A DNA stretch of 33,786 nucleotides from Candidatus Rokubacteria bacterium RIFCSPLOWO2_02_FULL_73_56 (GTDB lineage Bacteria; Methylomirabilota; Methylomirabilia; Rokubacteriales; CSP1-6). Positions within the stretch are counted from its first letter, which is position 1. Every line of letters starts with the position of its first letter. Below, piece after piece: positions 15,367-22,744 of this stretch. The stretch is taken from positions 1-33,786 of the forward strand of contig MGCF01000117.1 of the NCBI GenBank assembly GCA_001788495.1, written 5' to 3'. The notes below the pieces were generated by a model, which saw nothing but the letters and a program-made list of their open reading frames with translations, searched no databases and was not told the DNA's origin. Made by a program: the position numbers and the translations under genes.

Positions 15367-16298
15367 CGCGCGTGGAAGGCGGGGATCACCTCGGCGGCGA
15401 GCCGCGCGAGCTGGTCGAGCATCATCTCGGGCGGGCACATCGCGCGCGCGATGAACTTCGAGCCGCCGGCGCGCACGTACTCCTCGAGCCGCTCGGCGAG
15501 CACCGCGGGCGGGCCGAAGGCGGTGCACCGGGCGAGCGTGGCGTCGTCCACGCGCCCCTTCGGGACGTACGGCGCGGCGAGCGCCCGCGCCCGCGCGGGG
15601 TCGGGGTCGAAGCAGAAGTAGACCAGGGTGCCGAAGTGGTCGCCGGGAATCGTGCGCCCGGCCTCGGCGGCGAAGCCGAGCGTCTGCTCGACGCCCGTGC
15701 GGAAGCGGTCGGGCGCGATGAACGAGGGGATCCAGCCGTCGCCGAGCCGCCCGGCGCGCCGCATCGCGGCCTCGCTCGCGCCGCCGATCCAGAGCGGCAG
15801 CGGCTGCTGGACCGGGCGCGGGAGCACGCTGATCCGGTCGAGCGTCCAGAACTCGCCCGCGTGGGTGACCTCGCCCTCGGCCCAGCAGCGGCGCATGATG
15901 CGGATCGCCTCGTCGGTGCGCCGGCCGCGCTCGCGGAACGGCACGCCCGCGGCGCGGAACTCGCGCTCCTGCTCGACGCCGATGCCGACGGCGGGCAGGC
16001 AGCGGCCGCCGGAGAGGTAGTCGAGCATCGCCAGCTCGCGCGCGGCGAGCACGGGCGAGCGGAACGGCGCGACCAGCACGCTCGGCCCGAACTTGAGCCG
16101 GCGCGTGCGCGCGGCGACGACCGCCATCGTCGTCATGGGCTCGAGGACGGGGAGCGGCGAGGAGAGGCGCTCGGAGAACCAGAGCGAGTCGACGCCCTCG
16201 CGCTCGCAGAGGTCGATGAGCTGGAAGAGGAGGTCGCGCCCCCCGGGCCCCGCCGGCCACGGGCCCGGCATCGCGCCGATCCGGTACTTGATGGTCAT
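15363..16298 (-). CDS. LLM class flavin-dependent oxidoreductase
   Basis: 311 residues of the luciferase-like monooxygenase (TIM-barrel) family, many members of which use F420 or FMN. Typical features are GVDSLWFSERL near 33-44, MTTMAVVAARTRRLKFGPSV, the YLSGGRCLPAVGIG loop, WAEGEVTHAGEFW, and LPLWIGGASEAAMRRAGRLGDGWIP. The C-terminus (AGGSKFIARAM) also fits. Start ATG 16298 has TACCAT 6 nt upstream, a possible leaderless -10. It diverges from the chromate transporter genes. Substrate and cofactor cannot be fixed from sequence. Confidence 0.87.
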   Translation of the reverse strand: MTIKYRIGAMPGPWPAGPGGRDLLFQLIDLCEREGVDSLWFSERLSSPLPVLEPMTTMAVVAARTRRLKFGPSVLVAPFRSPVLAARELAMLDYLSGGRCLPAVGIGVEQEREFRAAGVPFRERGRRTDEAIRIMRRCWAEGEVTHAGEFWTLDRISVLPRPVQQPLPLWIGGASEAAMRRAGRLGDGWIPSFIAPDRFRTGVEQTLGFAAEAGRTIPGDHFGTLVYFCFDPDPARARALAAPYVPKGRVDDATLARCTAFGPPAVLAERLEEYVRAGGSKFIARAMCPPEMMLDQLARLAAEVIPAFHAR

Positions 16299-16334
16299 GC
16301 GCGGATGGTACCTTGGGGCGGTCCGGAGGTGACC

Positions 16335-16865
16335 ATGAATCGCGTGCGCATGCGCTCGCTGGTCCGCGTCTTCGCCTGGACGGGGCTCACGAGCCTCGGC
16401 GGCGGGCGGAGCGCCTACTTCTTCGACGCGGTGGTGACGCGGCGGCCCTGGGTGCGGACCGAGGAGTTCGTCCAGGACCTGACGCTCGCCCAGCTCCTGC
16501 CGGGGCCGAACTTCTCCAACCTCGCCGTCCTGCTCGGCTGCCGGCTCGGCGGCTGGCGCGGCGGCGCCTGGGCCCTCGCCGCGGTCGTGGGCCCGGGCGC
16601 CGTGATCCTGGCGGCGCTCGCGGCCGTCTACTTCCGCGTCGGGTTCACGCCGCGCACGGCGCACCTGATGCACGGCATGGCCGCGGCGGTCATCGGGCTC
16701 ATCGTGGTGATGACGGCCCGCATGGTGCGCGCCTCGATCCGGACGGTCCCCGCGGCGGCGATCGCGGCGCTCGTCTTCGTGCTGGTCGGCGTGCTGCGCG
16801 TGAACACCGTGGTGGCGATCGCGCTCGTCGTCCCCGTGAGCCTCTGGCTGCACCGCCCGCGATGA
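16335..16865 (+). CDS. chrA: Chromate transporter, N-terminal half-type (short-chain ChrA)
   Basis: 176 residues with about five or six membrane spans. The N-terminal FAWTGLTSLGGGRSAYFFD and the signature AQLLPGPNFSNLAVLLG are those of the CHR transporter family, but the protein is a single half rather than the fused 400-residue ChrA. A second half follows directly, so the two should assemble as a heteromer in the cytoplasmic membrane. The family exports chromate in some bacteria; other anions are possible. ATG 16335 has a good GGAGGTGA ribosome-binding site; a longer frame upstream is rejected. The last bases overlap the next start as ATGA. Confidence 0.87.
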   Translation: MNRVRMRSLVRVFAWTGLTSLGGGRSAYFFDAVVTRRPWVRTEEFVQDLTLAQLLPGPNFSNLAVLLGCRLGGWRGGAWALAAVVGPGAVILAALAAVYFRVGFTPRTAHLMHGMAAAVIGLIVVMTARMVRASIRTVPAAAIAALVFVLVGVLRVNTVVAIALVVPVSLWLHRPR

Positions 16866-17395
16866 CGCTCGACCTGCTCGACCTGCTGCGCCTGGGCTGG
16901 ACGTTCCTCTGGCTCAGCTTCCTGGCCATCGGGGGCGGGCTCGCGGTGATCCCGGAGATGCAGCGCCAGGTGGTCGGCCGCTTCGCCTGGGTGACCGCGC
17001 AGGAGTTCGTCGACGGCTACACGCTCTCGCAGCTCACGCCCGGCCCCAACATGCTGATCGCGGTGTTCGTCGGCTACCGCGCCCACGGCGTGCCCGGCGC
17101 CCTCGTGGCCGGCGCCGCCATGTTCCTGCCGGCGTCGGTCCTGGCGGCGCTCGTCCAGCGCCGCTGGAGCACGCTGCGCGGCCACCCCTGGGCGGGCGCC
17201 GTCGAGCGGGCGCTCGTGCCCGTGGGGCTCGGCCTCATGGCCGCGGGCGTCTTCACGCTCGCGCGCGCGGCGGTCCACGGCTGGGCGACGGCGGCGCTCG
17301 CCACCGCGGCCACGGTCCTGCTCGCGGCCTTCGCGCTCCCGCCGATCGTCGTCGTCCTCGCGGGCGGCCTCGTCGGCTGGCTCGCGGGCCTCTAG
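16862..17395 (+). CDS. chrA: Chromate transporter, second half-type (short-chain ChrA)
   Basis: 177 residues, partner of the preceding gene. SFLAIGGGLAVIPEMQRQVV and LSQLTPGPNMLIAVFVGYRAHG are the CHR-domain signature in the second half-type. Several hydrophobic spans follow to a C-terminal GGLVGWLAGL. Both halves are needed in short-chain CHR pairs, in which the two proteins insert with opposite topology (family knowledge). The 4-bp ATGA overlap implies translational coupling. The end abuts the start of a region of different base composition carrying the toxin-antitoxin genes. Confidence 0.87.
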   Translation: MTLDLLDLLRLGWTFLWLSFLAIGGGLAVIPEMQRQVVGRFAWVTAQEFVDGYTLSQLTPGPNMLIAVFVGYRAHGVPGALVAGAAMFLPASVLAALVQRRWSTLRGHPWAGAVERALVPVGLGLMAAGVFTLARAAVHGWATAALATAATVLLAAFALPPIVVVLAGGLVGWLAGL

Positions 17396-17420
17396 CGAAT
17401 TTCGTTGCTCATCACTTGCC

Positions 17421-17449
17421 TTGCCTTGCGTTTACTTTGCGCCTACGAT
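17421..17449 (+). promoter_or_regulatory. Promoter of the Xre/RES module with CTTGC repeats
   Basis: TTGCCT (17421-17426), a 17-bp spacer and TACGAT (17444-17449) end 7 nt before ATG 17457, so the mRNA is probably leaderless. Three tandem CTTGC units (about 17415-17429) overlap the -35 and could be an operator for the HTH antitoxin. Confidence 0.45.
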
Positions 17450-17456
17450 TACGTCA

Positions 17457-18311
17457 ATGGCAGCCACAAGGACTTGGATCCTCGAGGGGAAACGGCCTGC
17501 CGCGGTGGTCGTCCGCATGGAGCGGTTGTATCGGCGGCAGCTCCGCCAGCTGGCCAGCGCCGTGGAACGTGCCGCCAGGGGCGACGGAGGCGCGGCGGAC
17601 GAGTACGTTTCCCTCTGGTCCGAACTTGGGTCCAGTGTACTCGAGCGTCTCCGCGCTTCTCGCCCTGACGCCGTTCTGAAGTCTGCGACCGGGGAGCTCC
17701 TCGTCGTCGAGGCCAAGCGGGAGCCGATCGAGGTGACCTCCGAGCGCCTTCTCCTTGCTGCCTCGCTGGCCCCGGTGTCAGCGTGGGTAGCGATGGAAGG
17801 GCTGCGGCGAGGTCTGGGGCTCTCGTTGCTCGTAGAGATTCGTCAGTTGGTCCCAGATGCCACCCCGCTCCTGCCGAGGTCCGGGCTCGGCGTCCACTGG
17901 GAGACCCCGGAGCGCTTGCGGACTGCCTTGTTCCTGATCGGCCGCGCTGTCGTCGGACGGATCGAGGGGCGATCGGGCAGCGACGGCGGAGGCGCTGTGC
18001 TGCGACGAATCATGGAGGTCTTCACGCTGGATAAGACCGAAACCGCTCGGCTCTTCGGCGTGACGCGCCAGGCCCTCGAGCACTGGCGGCGGTACGGCGT
18101 TCCCGCCGACCGGCAGGCGAAGCTGACCACGATCTTCTCGATCGCCGAGCTTCTGGAGAGGAATCTAAAACCCGGGGTCGTGCCGGGCGTAGTCCGAACG
18201 CGGGCGCCAGCGTACGGGGGTCGGACCATGCTCGGGCTCATCGAGGCTGACGAGCAGGGCCGCCTGCTGGAGAGCGTGCGGTCGTCGTTCGACTGGGCCG
18301 TTTCGGCGTAG
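17457..18311 (+). CDS. Xre-type antitoxin with C-terminal toxin-binding region and unusual N-terminal domain
   Basis: 284 residues, long for an antitoxin. Residues 186-211 (TLDKTETARLFGVTRQALEHW) form a helix-turn-helix. The last 60 residues resemble the MbcA/ParS/Xre C-terminal region that binds RES toxins. Residues 20-160 are an extra domain containing RPD (69-71) and VVEAKRE (83-89), spaced like the PD...ExK motif of restriction-like nucleases; this is suggestive only. ATG 17457 is preferred over TTG 17421 because it sits just after a promoter. Less GC-rich codon use than the neighbours suggests horizontal gain. The RES gene starts inside its stop codon. Confidence 0.75.
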   Translation: MAATRTWILEGKRPAAVVVRMERLYRRQLRQLASAVERAARGDGGAADEYVSLWSELGSSVLERLRASRPDAVLKSATGELLVVEAKREPIEVTSERLLLAASLAPVSAWVAMEGLRRGLGLSLLVEIRQLVPDATPLLPRSGLGVHWETPERLRTALFLIGRAVVGRIEGRSGSDGGGAVLRRIMEVFTLDKTETARLFGVTRQALEHWRRYGVPADRQAKLTTIFSIAELLERNLKPGVVPGVVRTRAPAYGGRTMLGLIEADEQGRLLESVRSSFDWAVSA

Positions 18312-18856
18312 TGCTGCACATCGTCCGGGAGGGTCGGTACTACCGGGTTGCCGACCCGGCCTGGCGTGACCCGCTCGACGCATCGTACTCGCGGCAGCGA
18401 GGAGGTCGCTGGAATCCTCCCGGGAGCTTCGCGGTTCTCTACCTCAACCGCGATGTCGGTACGGCGCGAGCCTTGGTCCGATACAGGTTTCGAGCGCTGC
18501 CGTACGGACCTGAGTTGCTGCGCCCCGAACAGGCTCCAGTCCTGGTGGCGACCGAGGTGGCGAGCGACGAGTACGTGGACGTCGTCACCGAGGCCGGCTG
18601 CACCGCGGTTGGCCTGCCCGCGACCTATCCACTCGATGACGCTGGCCGAACGGTCTCCTGGACGGAGTGCCAGCCGATTGGCCGGCGCGCCTGGGACGCC
18701 GGGGAGCGCGGCATTGCGTGTCGAAGCGCGGCTCCCGAAGGGGCCGAGGACCTCGCACGTTTCGCGCGACCCGAAGCCGCCCGACTCGAGCGGCGCGGTC
18801 GGTGGCAATTTGACGAGTGGTTTTGGCCGGCCACGTCGAGCGTCGAGGCGGATTGA
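18311..18856 (+). CDS. RES-domain toxin
   Basis: 181 residues with a clear RES fold: YYRVADPAWRD (first Arg), GGRWNPPGSFAVLYLN near 31-46, and a C-terminal GIACRSAAPEGAEDLARF with the conserved Ser. RES toxins of Xre-RES modules break down NAD+ and stop growth. The Glu usually found after the LYL segment is not obvious here (TARALVRYRF), so activity should be tested. GTG 18311 overlaps the antitoxin stop (TAGTG), typical of a coupled TA operon. Toxin and antitoxin share their less GC-rich composition. A weak hairpin (CACTG/CAGTG, about 18901-18919) follows. Confidence 0.85.
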   Translation: MLHIVREGRYYRVADPAWRDPLDASYSRQRGGRWNPPGSFAVLYLNRDVGTARALVRYRFRALPYGPELLRPEQAPVLVATEVASDEYVDVVTEAGCTAVGLPATYPLDDAGRTVSWTECQPIGRRAWDAGERGIACRSAAPEGAEDLARFARPEAARLERRGRWQFDEWFWPATSSVEAD

Positions 18857-18932
18857 GCCAGGGCAGGGCAGCGCGTCTTGCTCGCGTCGAGCCGAGAGGG
18901 CACTGAGGCTGTTGCAGTGACGCGGGGCGGGC

Positions 18933-18975
18933 TTGATCTCGCGGCCGCCCGGGACGTAGAATGAACGGCGGTTCA
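18933..18975 (+). promoter_or_regulatory. Promoter and operator of the TetR operon
   Basis: TTGATC (18933-18938), an 18-bp spacer and TAGAAT (18957-18962) form a promoter. The palindrome TGAAC-GGCG-GTTCA (18962-18975) begins in the -10 and covers the likely start site, the usual place for a TetR-family autorepressor site. Confidence 0.55.
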
Positions 18976-18985
18976 GTCAACGATC

Positions 18986-19573
18986 ATGCGCGACCCCGAC
19001 AAGCCGCAGCAGATCATCGACGCCGCGATCCGCGTGTTCGCGCGCAACGGCTACTACAACTCGCGCGTGTCGGACGTCGCGCGCGAGGCCGGGATCGCCG
19101 CCGGCACGATCTACCTCTACTTCAAGACGAAGGACGAGATCCTCGTCACGCTCTTCCGCGAGAAGATGACCGAGTGGGTGGCGCTGGTGCGCGACGCGAT
19201 CGCCGGCGAGGCGGACCCGCTCGAGAAGATCCGGAGGATCGTGGCGCTCCACTTCAAGATGATCGAGGAGCACCCCGCCCTCGCCGAGGTCCTCCAGGTC
19301 GAGCTGCGCCAGGGCCACAAGTTCTTCCGCGGCGCCTCCGCGCAGGAGGTCTCCGCGTACTTCGACGTGATCGCCGACGTGCTCCGGGAGGGCGTGCTCG
19401 CCGGGCGGCTCAGGAAGGAGCTGCCCGTGAAGGTCGCGACGAAGATGCTCTTCGGCGCGATGGACCAGCTCGCGACCTCCTGGGTCCTGGGCAGCCGCGG
19501 CTACCGCCTGAGCGAGGCGGCGGAGCCCGTCGCCACCATCTTCCTCAAAGGAGTCTGTGCCGATGGCGTTTGA
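18986..19573 (+). CDS. TetR family regulator, FadR-like
   Basis: 195 residues. N-terminal TetR helix-turn-helix: IIDAAIRVFARNGYYNSRVSDVA then AGIAAGTIYLYFKTKDEI (about 10-50). The C-terminal ligand domain (LVTLFREKMTEWV, KMLFGAMDQLATSWV) is like that of TetR-type FadR regulators of fatty-acid degradation, which release DNA when binding acyl-CoA. It is followed directly by crotonase, SDR and SCP2 genes, with an 11-bp overlap into the crotonase, fitting local control of acyl-CoA metabolism. A palindrome over its own start site supports autoregulation. Confidence 0.86.
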   Translation: MRDPDKPQQIIDAAIRVFARNGYYNSRVSDVAREAGIAAGTIYLYFKTKDEILVTLFREKMTEWVALVRDAIAGEADPLEKIRRIVALHFKMIEEHPALAEVLQVELRQGHKFFRGASAQEVSAYFDVIADVLREGVLAGRLRKELPVKVATKMLFGAMDQLATSWVLGSRGYRLSEAAEPVATIFLKGVCADGV

Positions 19574-20336
19574 AACGCTGCTGTTCGCGCGCGAGGAGAC
19601 CTTCGCGGTCATCACCCTGAACCGCCCGCCGGCCAACGCGATCAACGAGAAGCTCGTCGAGGAGCTCCACGCCGCCCTCGCCTCGGTCGAGGACGACGCC
19701 ACGGTGCGCTCGGTCATCATCACCGGCGCGGGCGACCGGATCTTCTGCGGGGGCGCCGACCTCGGCTCGGCGTTCTCGGGCGGTCACGTGGACACCTTCA
19801 TCCGCTTCGGCAACACGGTGATGCGCAAGATCGAGCGCTTCCCCAAGCCCGTCATCGCGGCGATCAACGGCCACGCGACCGGCGGCGGCTGCGAGATCTC
19901 GATGGCGTGCCACTTCCGCCTCATGAAGGAGACCGCGCGGATCGGCCAGACCGAGTCGAACCTGGGCATCATCCCGGGCTACGGCGGCACCCAGCGCCTG
20001 CCCCGCCTCGTCGGCCGGACGAAGGCGCTCGAGATGCTGATCCTCGGCAGCCTGATCACCGCGCCGGAGGCGCTGGCGCTCGGGCTCGTCACCCGGCTCT
20101 CGAAGGAGGGCCAGACGCTCGAGGACGCCCGGGCGCTCGCCCGCCAGCTCGGCACGCGCCCGCCGATCGCGACGCGGCTCATCATCGAGGCCGTGGACGA
20201 CGGGCTCGAGGCGCCGATCGACAAGGCGATCGACGTCGAGGTGCGGGCCTTCCTCGAGACGCTCCGCACGGAGGATGCCGCCGAGGGCATCCAGGCGTTC
20301 TTCGCGAAGCGCCCCGCCGAGTTCAAGGGGCGGTAG
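19563..20336 (+). CDS. Enoyl-CoA hydratase (crotonase family)
   Basis: 257 residues. The crotonase motifs are intact: IFCGGADLGSAF, GGGCEISMACHF with the first catalytic Glu, and GQTESNLGIIPGYGGTQRL with the second. Hydration of trans-2-enoyl-CoA is therefore likely. ATG 19563 follows AAAGGAG (19547-19553) by 9 nt and overlaps the TetR stop by 11 bp; the upstream GTG 19557 has poor spacing. Probably regulated by the TetR protein. The next gene, an SDR, starts 2 bp after its stop. Confidence 0.9.
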   Translation: MAFETLLFAREETFAVITLNRPPANAINEKLVEELHAALASVEDDATVRSVIITGAGDRIFCGGADLGSAFSGGHVDTFIRFGNTVMRKIERFPKPVIAAINGHATGGGCEISMACHFRLMKETARIGQTESNLGIIPGYGGTQRLPRLVGRTKALEMLILGSLITAPEALALGLVTRLSKEGQTLEDARALARQLGTRPPIATRLIIEAVDDGLEAPIDKAIDVEVRAFLETLRTEDAAEGIQAFFAKRPAEFKGR

Positions 20337-20338
20337 CG

Positions 20339-21088
20339 ATGGACCTCGGGATCCGCGACCGCGTGGCGCTGGTCACGGGCGGCGCCCGGAGCCTCGGGAA
20401 GGCCGACGCCCTGGCGCTCGCCGCCGAGGGCTGCCGGGTGGCCATCGTGGACCTCAACGCCGAGGGCGCCGCCGGGACGGCGGCGGAGATCGAGCAGGGG
20501 GGCGGCCGGGCGCGCGGCTACGCCTGCGACATCCGCGACTCGGCGCAGGTCGCGGACACGGTGGGGCGGGTCGAGCGCGACCTGGGCCCGGTCGACATCC
20601 TCGTGAACAACGCGGGCATGATCTACACGGTCGGCCAGCTCAAGGACATGCGCGACGAGGACTGGGAGCTGAACCTCGGCGTGAACCTGACCGGCACCTA
20701 CAAGGTGACGAAGGCCGTCTTCCCCGGGATGCGCGAGCGGCGCTGGGGGCGCATCGTCTGCATGGCCTCGATCGCCGGGCTCATGGGCGGCTTCGGCCAG
20801 ACCGCGTACGCGACGACGAAGATCGGCGTGATCGGCTTCGCCAAGTCGGTCGCGCTCGAGGGCGCGCGCTACCACGTGACGTGCAACGCGGTGGCGCCGG
20901 GGATCATCGCGCCGAACGCCCAGCTCTCGCCGCTCTACGAGCGCATGGTCAAGCGCGTGGCGATGCAGAAGGAAGGCGAGCCGGAGGACGTGGCGAGCGC
21001 GATCGCGTTCCTGTGCTCGGAGCGCGCCCGCTACATCACGGGCGCCGTGCTGCCGGTCACCGGGGGGATGGACCTCTTCACGTTCTGA
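20339..21088 (+). CDS. SDR family oxidoreductase, 3-hydroxyacyl-CoA dehydrogenase-like
   Basis: 249 residues of a classical SDR. The cofactor loop is TGGARSLG, Asp after the second strand (IVDLN) suggests NAD, and NNAG, the SIAG Ser and YATTK supply the active site. FVCCM-type variation is absent and the C-terminus (GAVLPVTGGMDLF) is normal. Next to an enoyl-CoA hydratase, oxidation of 3-hydroxyacyl-CoA to 3-oxoacyl-CoA is the most natural role (inference). ATG 20339 is 2 bp after the previous stop; no other good start is seen. Confidence 0.87.
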   Translation: MDLGIRDRVALVTGGARSLGKADALALAAEGCRVAIVDLNAEGAAGTAAEIEQGGGRARGYACDIRDSAQVADTVGRVERDLGPVDILVNNAGMIYTVGQLKDMRDEDWELNLGVNLTGTYKVTKAVFPGMRERRWGRIVCMASIAGLMGGFGQTAYATTKIGVIGFAKSVALEGARYHVTCNAVAPGIIAPNAQLSPLYERMVKRVAMQKEGEPEDVASAIAFLCSERARYITGAVLPVTGGMDLFTF

Positions 21089-21126
21089 CGGACCTCTTCC
21101 ACGTTTCGACGAACAGGGAGGCGCAG

Positions 21127-21447
21127 ATGCCGACAGTGAAGGAGACGTTCGAGGCGATGGCCGGCCGCTTCCGCGCCGACAAGGCCGCCGGCACCAACGC
21201 GACGATCCAGTACGACGTGAGCGGCGACGGGGGCGGCACCTGGCACGCCGTCATCAAGGACGGGACCTGCACCGTGAACCCGGGCGCCGCGACGAGCCCG
21301 ACCCTGACGCTGCAGGTCGCGGGCCAGGACTGGCTCGACATGCTGTCGGGCAAGCAGTCCGGCCAGATGCTGTTCATGTCGGGCAAGCTCAAGATCAAGG
21401 GCGACATGGGCCTGGCGATGAAGCTCGGCTCGATGTTCCAGATGTAA
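21127..21447 (+). CDS. SCP2 sterol-carrier domain protein
   Basis: 106 residues, a single SCP-2 domain. Features are IQYDVSGDGGGTWHAVIKDG, the TLTLQVAGQDWLDMLSGKQS segment and the C-terminal LFMSGKLKIKGDMGLAMKL, a hydrophobic cradle for acyl chains. It probably carries fatty acyl or acyl-CoA ligands for the crotonase and SDR encoded upstream. GGGAGG lies just before ATG 21127. It closes the TetR operon. In SCP-x proteins this domain is fused to thiolase; here it is free, while an SCP-x-like thiolase is at 3882. Confidence 0.88.
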   Translation: MPTVKETFEAMAGRFRADKAAGTNATIQYDVSGDGGGTWHAVIKDGTCTVNPGAATSPTLTLQVAGQDWLDMLSGKQSGQMLFMSGKLKIKGDMGLAMKLGSMFQM

Positions 21448-21474
21448 CGCGGCGCGCAAATTTCTGCCCCCGGC

Positions 21475-21506
21475 CCCCGCGGCCGATGCGATACTTGGCC
21501 GCGGGG
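21475..21506 (+). promoter_or_regulatory. Inverted repeat around the phaC -10 region
   Basis: CCCCGCGGCC (21475-21484) and GGCCGCGGGG (21497-21506) are perfect 10-bp arms around 12 nt that hold an extended -10, TGCGATACT (21487-21495). It could be a regulator site for phaC or a hairpin ending the SCP2 transcript. No clear -35 is seen. Confidence 0.4.
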
Positions 21507-21556
21507 AGCCGGGCCGCCGGGGTCCGGCCGCGCAACCAGCAAGGGAGCCAGACCGC

Positions 21557-22690
21557 ATGGGGCAGGAGCGTTTCTCCGACGTCGTCGAGCGGTTCACCAA
21601 CGGGTACGCGAGCGCGGCGGCGGCCGCGCAGGCCTCCCCGGAGACGATCGGGCAGTGGCAGGTGGAGCTGGACCGCAACCTCAAGCGCCTGCAGAACCTG
21701 CACGCGATGCTCACGAGCCCCGTCGAGCCCAGGACCGGGCAGACGCCGCGCGAGGAGATCTACAAGAAGAACAAGTCGCGCCTGTACCGCTACGCGTCGC
21801 CGCGGACGCACCGGACGCCGCTCCTGTTCGTGCCGAACCTCGGCATCAGCCGCCCGTACATCTTCGACCTGCTCCCGCACGGGAGCTTCGTCGAGTACAT
21901 GACCGGGCAGGGCTTCGACTTCTACCTGCTCGACTGGGGCGTGTTCGGCCCCGAGGACAACGACCTCACGGTCGAGCACTGCGTGACGCGGATCCTGCCG
22001 CGGATGGTGCGCGAGGTGCTCGAGAGCTCGGGCGCCCCCGAGCTGACCGTCCTCGGCTACTGCATGGGCGCGCCCGTGGCCGCCTCCTTCCTCGGCTCGC
22101 ACCCCGAGGTGCCGGTGCGCAACTTCATCAACATGGCGGGGCCGATCGACTTCACGAAGGTCGGCCTCTTCGGCCTGTGGCTCGCGAAGGACCGCTTCAA
22201 CGTGGACCGCTTCGTGGACACGCTCGGCGTGATCCCGGCCGACCTCGTCAAGGCGGGCTTCAAGCTCATCAAGCCGACGATGGACCTCTCCACGAGCCTG
22301 AACCTCTGGTGGAACCTCTGGAACGACAAGTACCTGGAGGGCTTCCAGGCGCTCAACAAGTGGGCGAACGACTACGTGGCGTTCCCGGGCGAGTTCTTCC
22401 GCCAGTGGGTGCGCGACTACTACCAGGAGAACCGGCTCTACCGCGGCGAGCTGGTGATGGGCGGCCGCCGGGTCGACTTGAAGACCATCACGTGCCCCGT
22501 CTTCGTGGTCGGCGCCAAGGAGGACTACATCGCGCCCCCCGAGTGCGTGCGCGCGCTCGTGGACGCCGTCGGCAGCCGCGACCGCGAGTACGTCGAGCTG
22601 CCGGGCGGGCACATCTCGCTCATCGCCGGGCGCGGGGCGGCCGTGCACTGCTGGCCGAAGGTCGCCGGCTGGCTCGCCAGCCGTTCCTGA
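21557..22690 (+). CDS. phaC: Polyhydroxyalkanoate synthase, class III/IV catalytic subunit PhaC
   Basis: 377 residues, the size of the short PhaC subunits rather than the ~590-residue class I enzyme. The lipase-like box is GYCMGA with nucleophile C169; the catalytic Asp is in AKEDYIAP and the His in GGHIS. RPYIFDLLPHGSFVEYM and FDFYLLDWG are typical PhaC segments. It polymerises (R)-3-hydroxyacyl-CoA on granules and in classes III/IV needs a PhaE or PhaR subunit; a phaE-like gene follows. ATG 21557 has AAGGGAG upstream. PhaC, the accessory subunit and PhaJ lie in line on the + strand. Confidence 0.92.
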   Translation: MGQERFSDVVERFTNGYASAAAAAQASPETIGQWQVELDRNLKRLQNLHAMLTSPVEPRTGQTPREEIYKKNKSRLYRYASPRTHRTPLLFVPNLGISRPYIFDLLPHGSFVEYMTGQGFDFYLLDWGVFGPEDNDLTVEHCVTRILPRMVREVLESSGAPELTVLGYCMGAPVAASFLGSHPEVPVRNFINMAGPIDFTKVGLFGLWLAKDRFNVDRFVDTLGVIPADLVKAGFKLIKPTMDLSTSLNLWWNLWNDKYLEGFQALNKWANDYVAFPGEFFRQWVRDYYQENRLYRGELVMGGRRVDLKTITCPVFVVGAKEDYIAPPECVRALVDAVGSRDREYVELPGGHISLIAGRGAAVHCWPKVAGWLASRS

Positions 22691-22707
22691 AATCGGGCCG
22701 AAATTCG

Positions 22708-22737
22708 TTGACGCAGAGCGTTAGCGGGGCATAGGAT
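22708..22737 (+). promoter_or_regulatory. phaE-like promoter with PHA-type operator
   Basis: TTGACG (22708-22713), an 18-bp spacer and TAGGAT (22732-22737), 7 nt before ATG 22745. The -35 is embedded in TGACGC-AGA-GCGTTA (22709-22723 region), matching the palindrome at the phasin and phaR/phaB promoters. Confidence 0.55.
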
Positions 22738-22744
22738 ACGGCTG

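Noticed and set aside
15363-16853. Longer N-terminal form of the LLM protein (496 residues)
   Set aside because: The added residues are antisense to the chromate transporter; family homology begins at ATG 16298.
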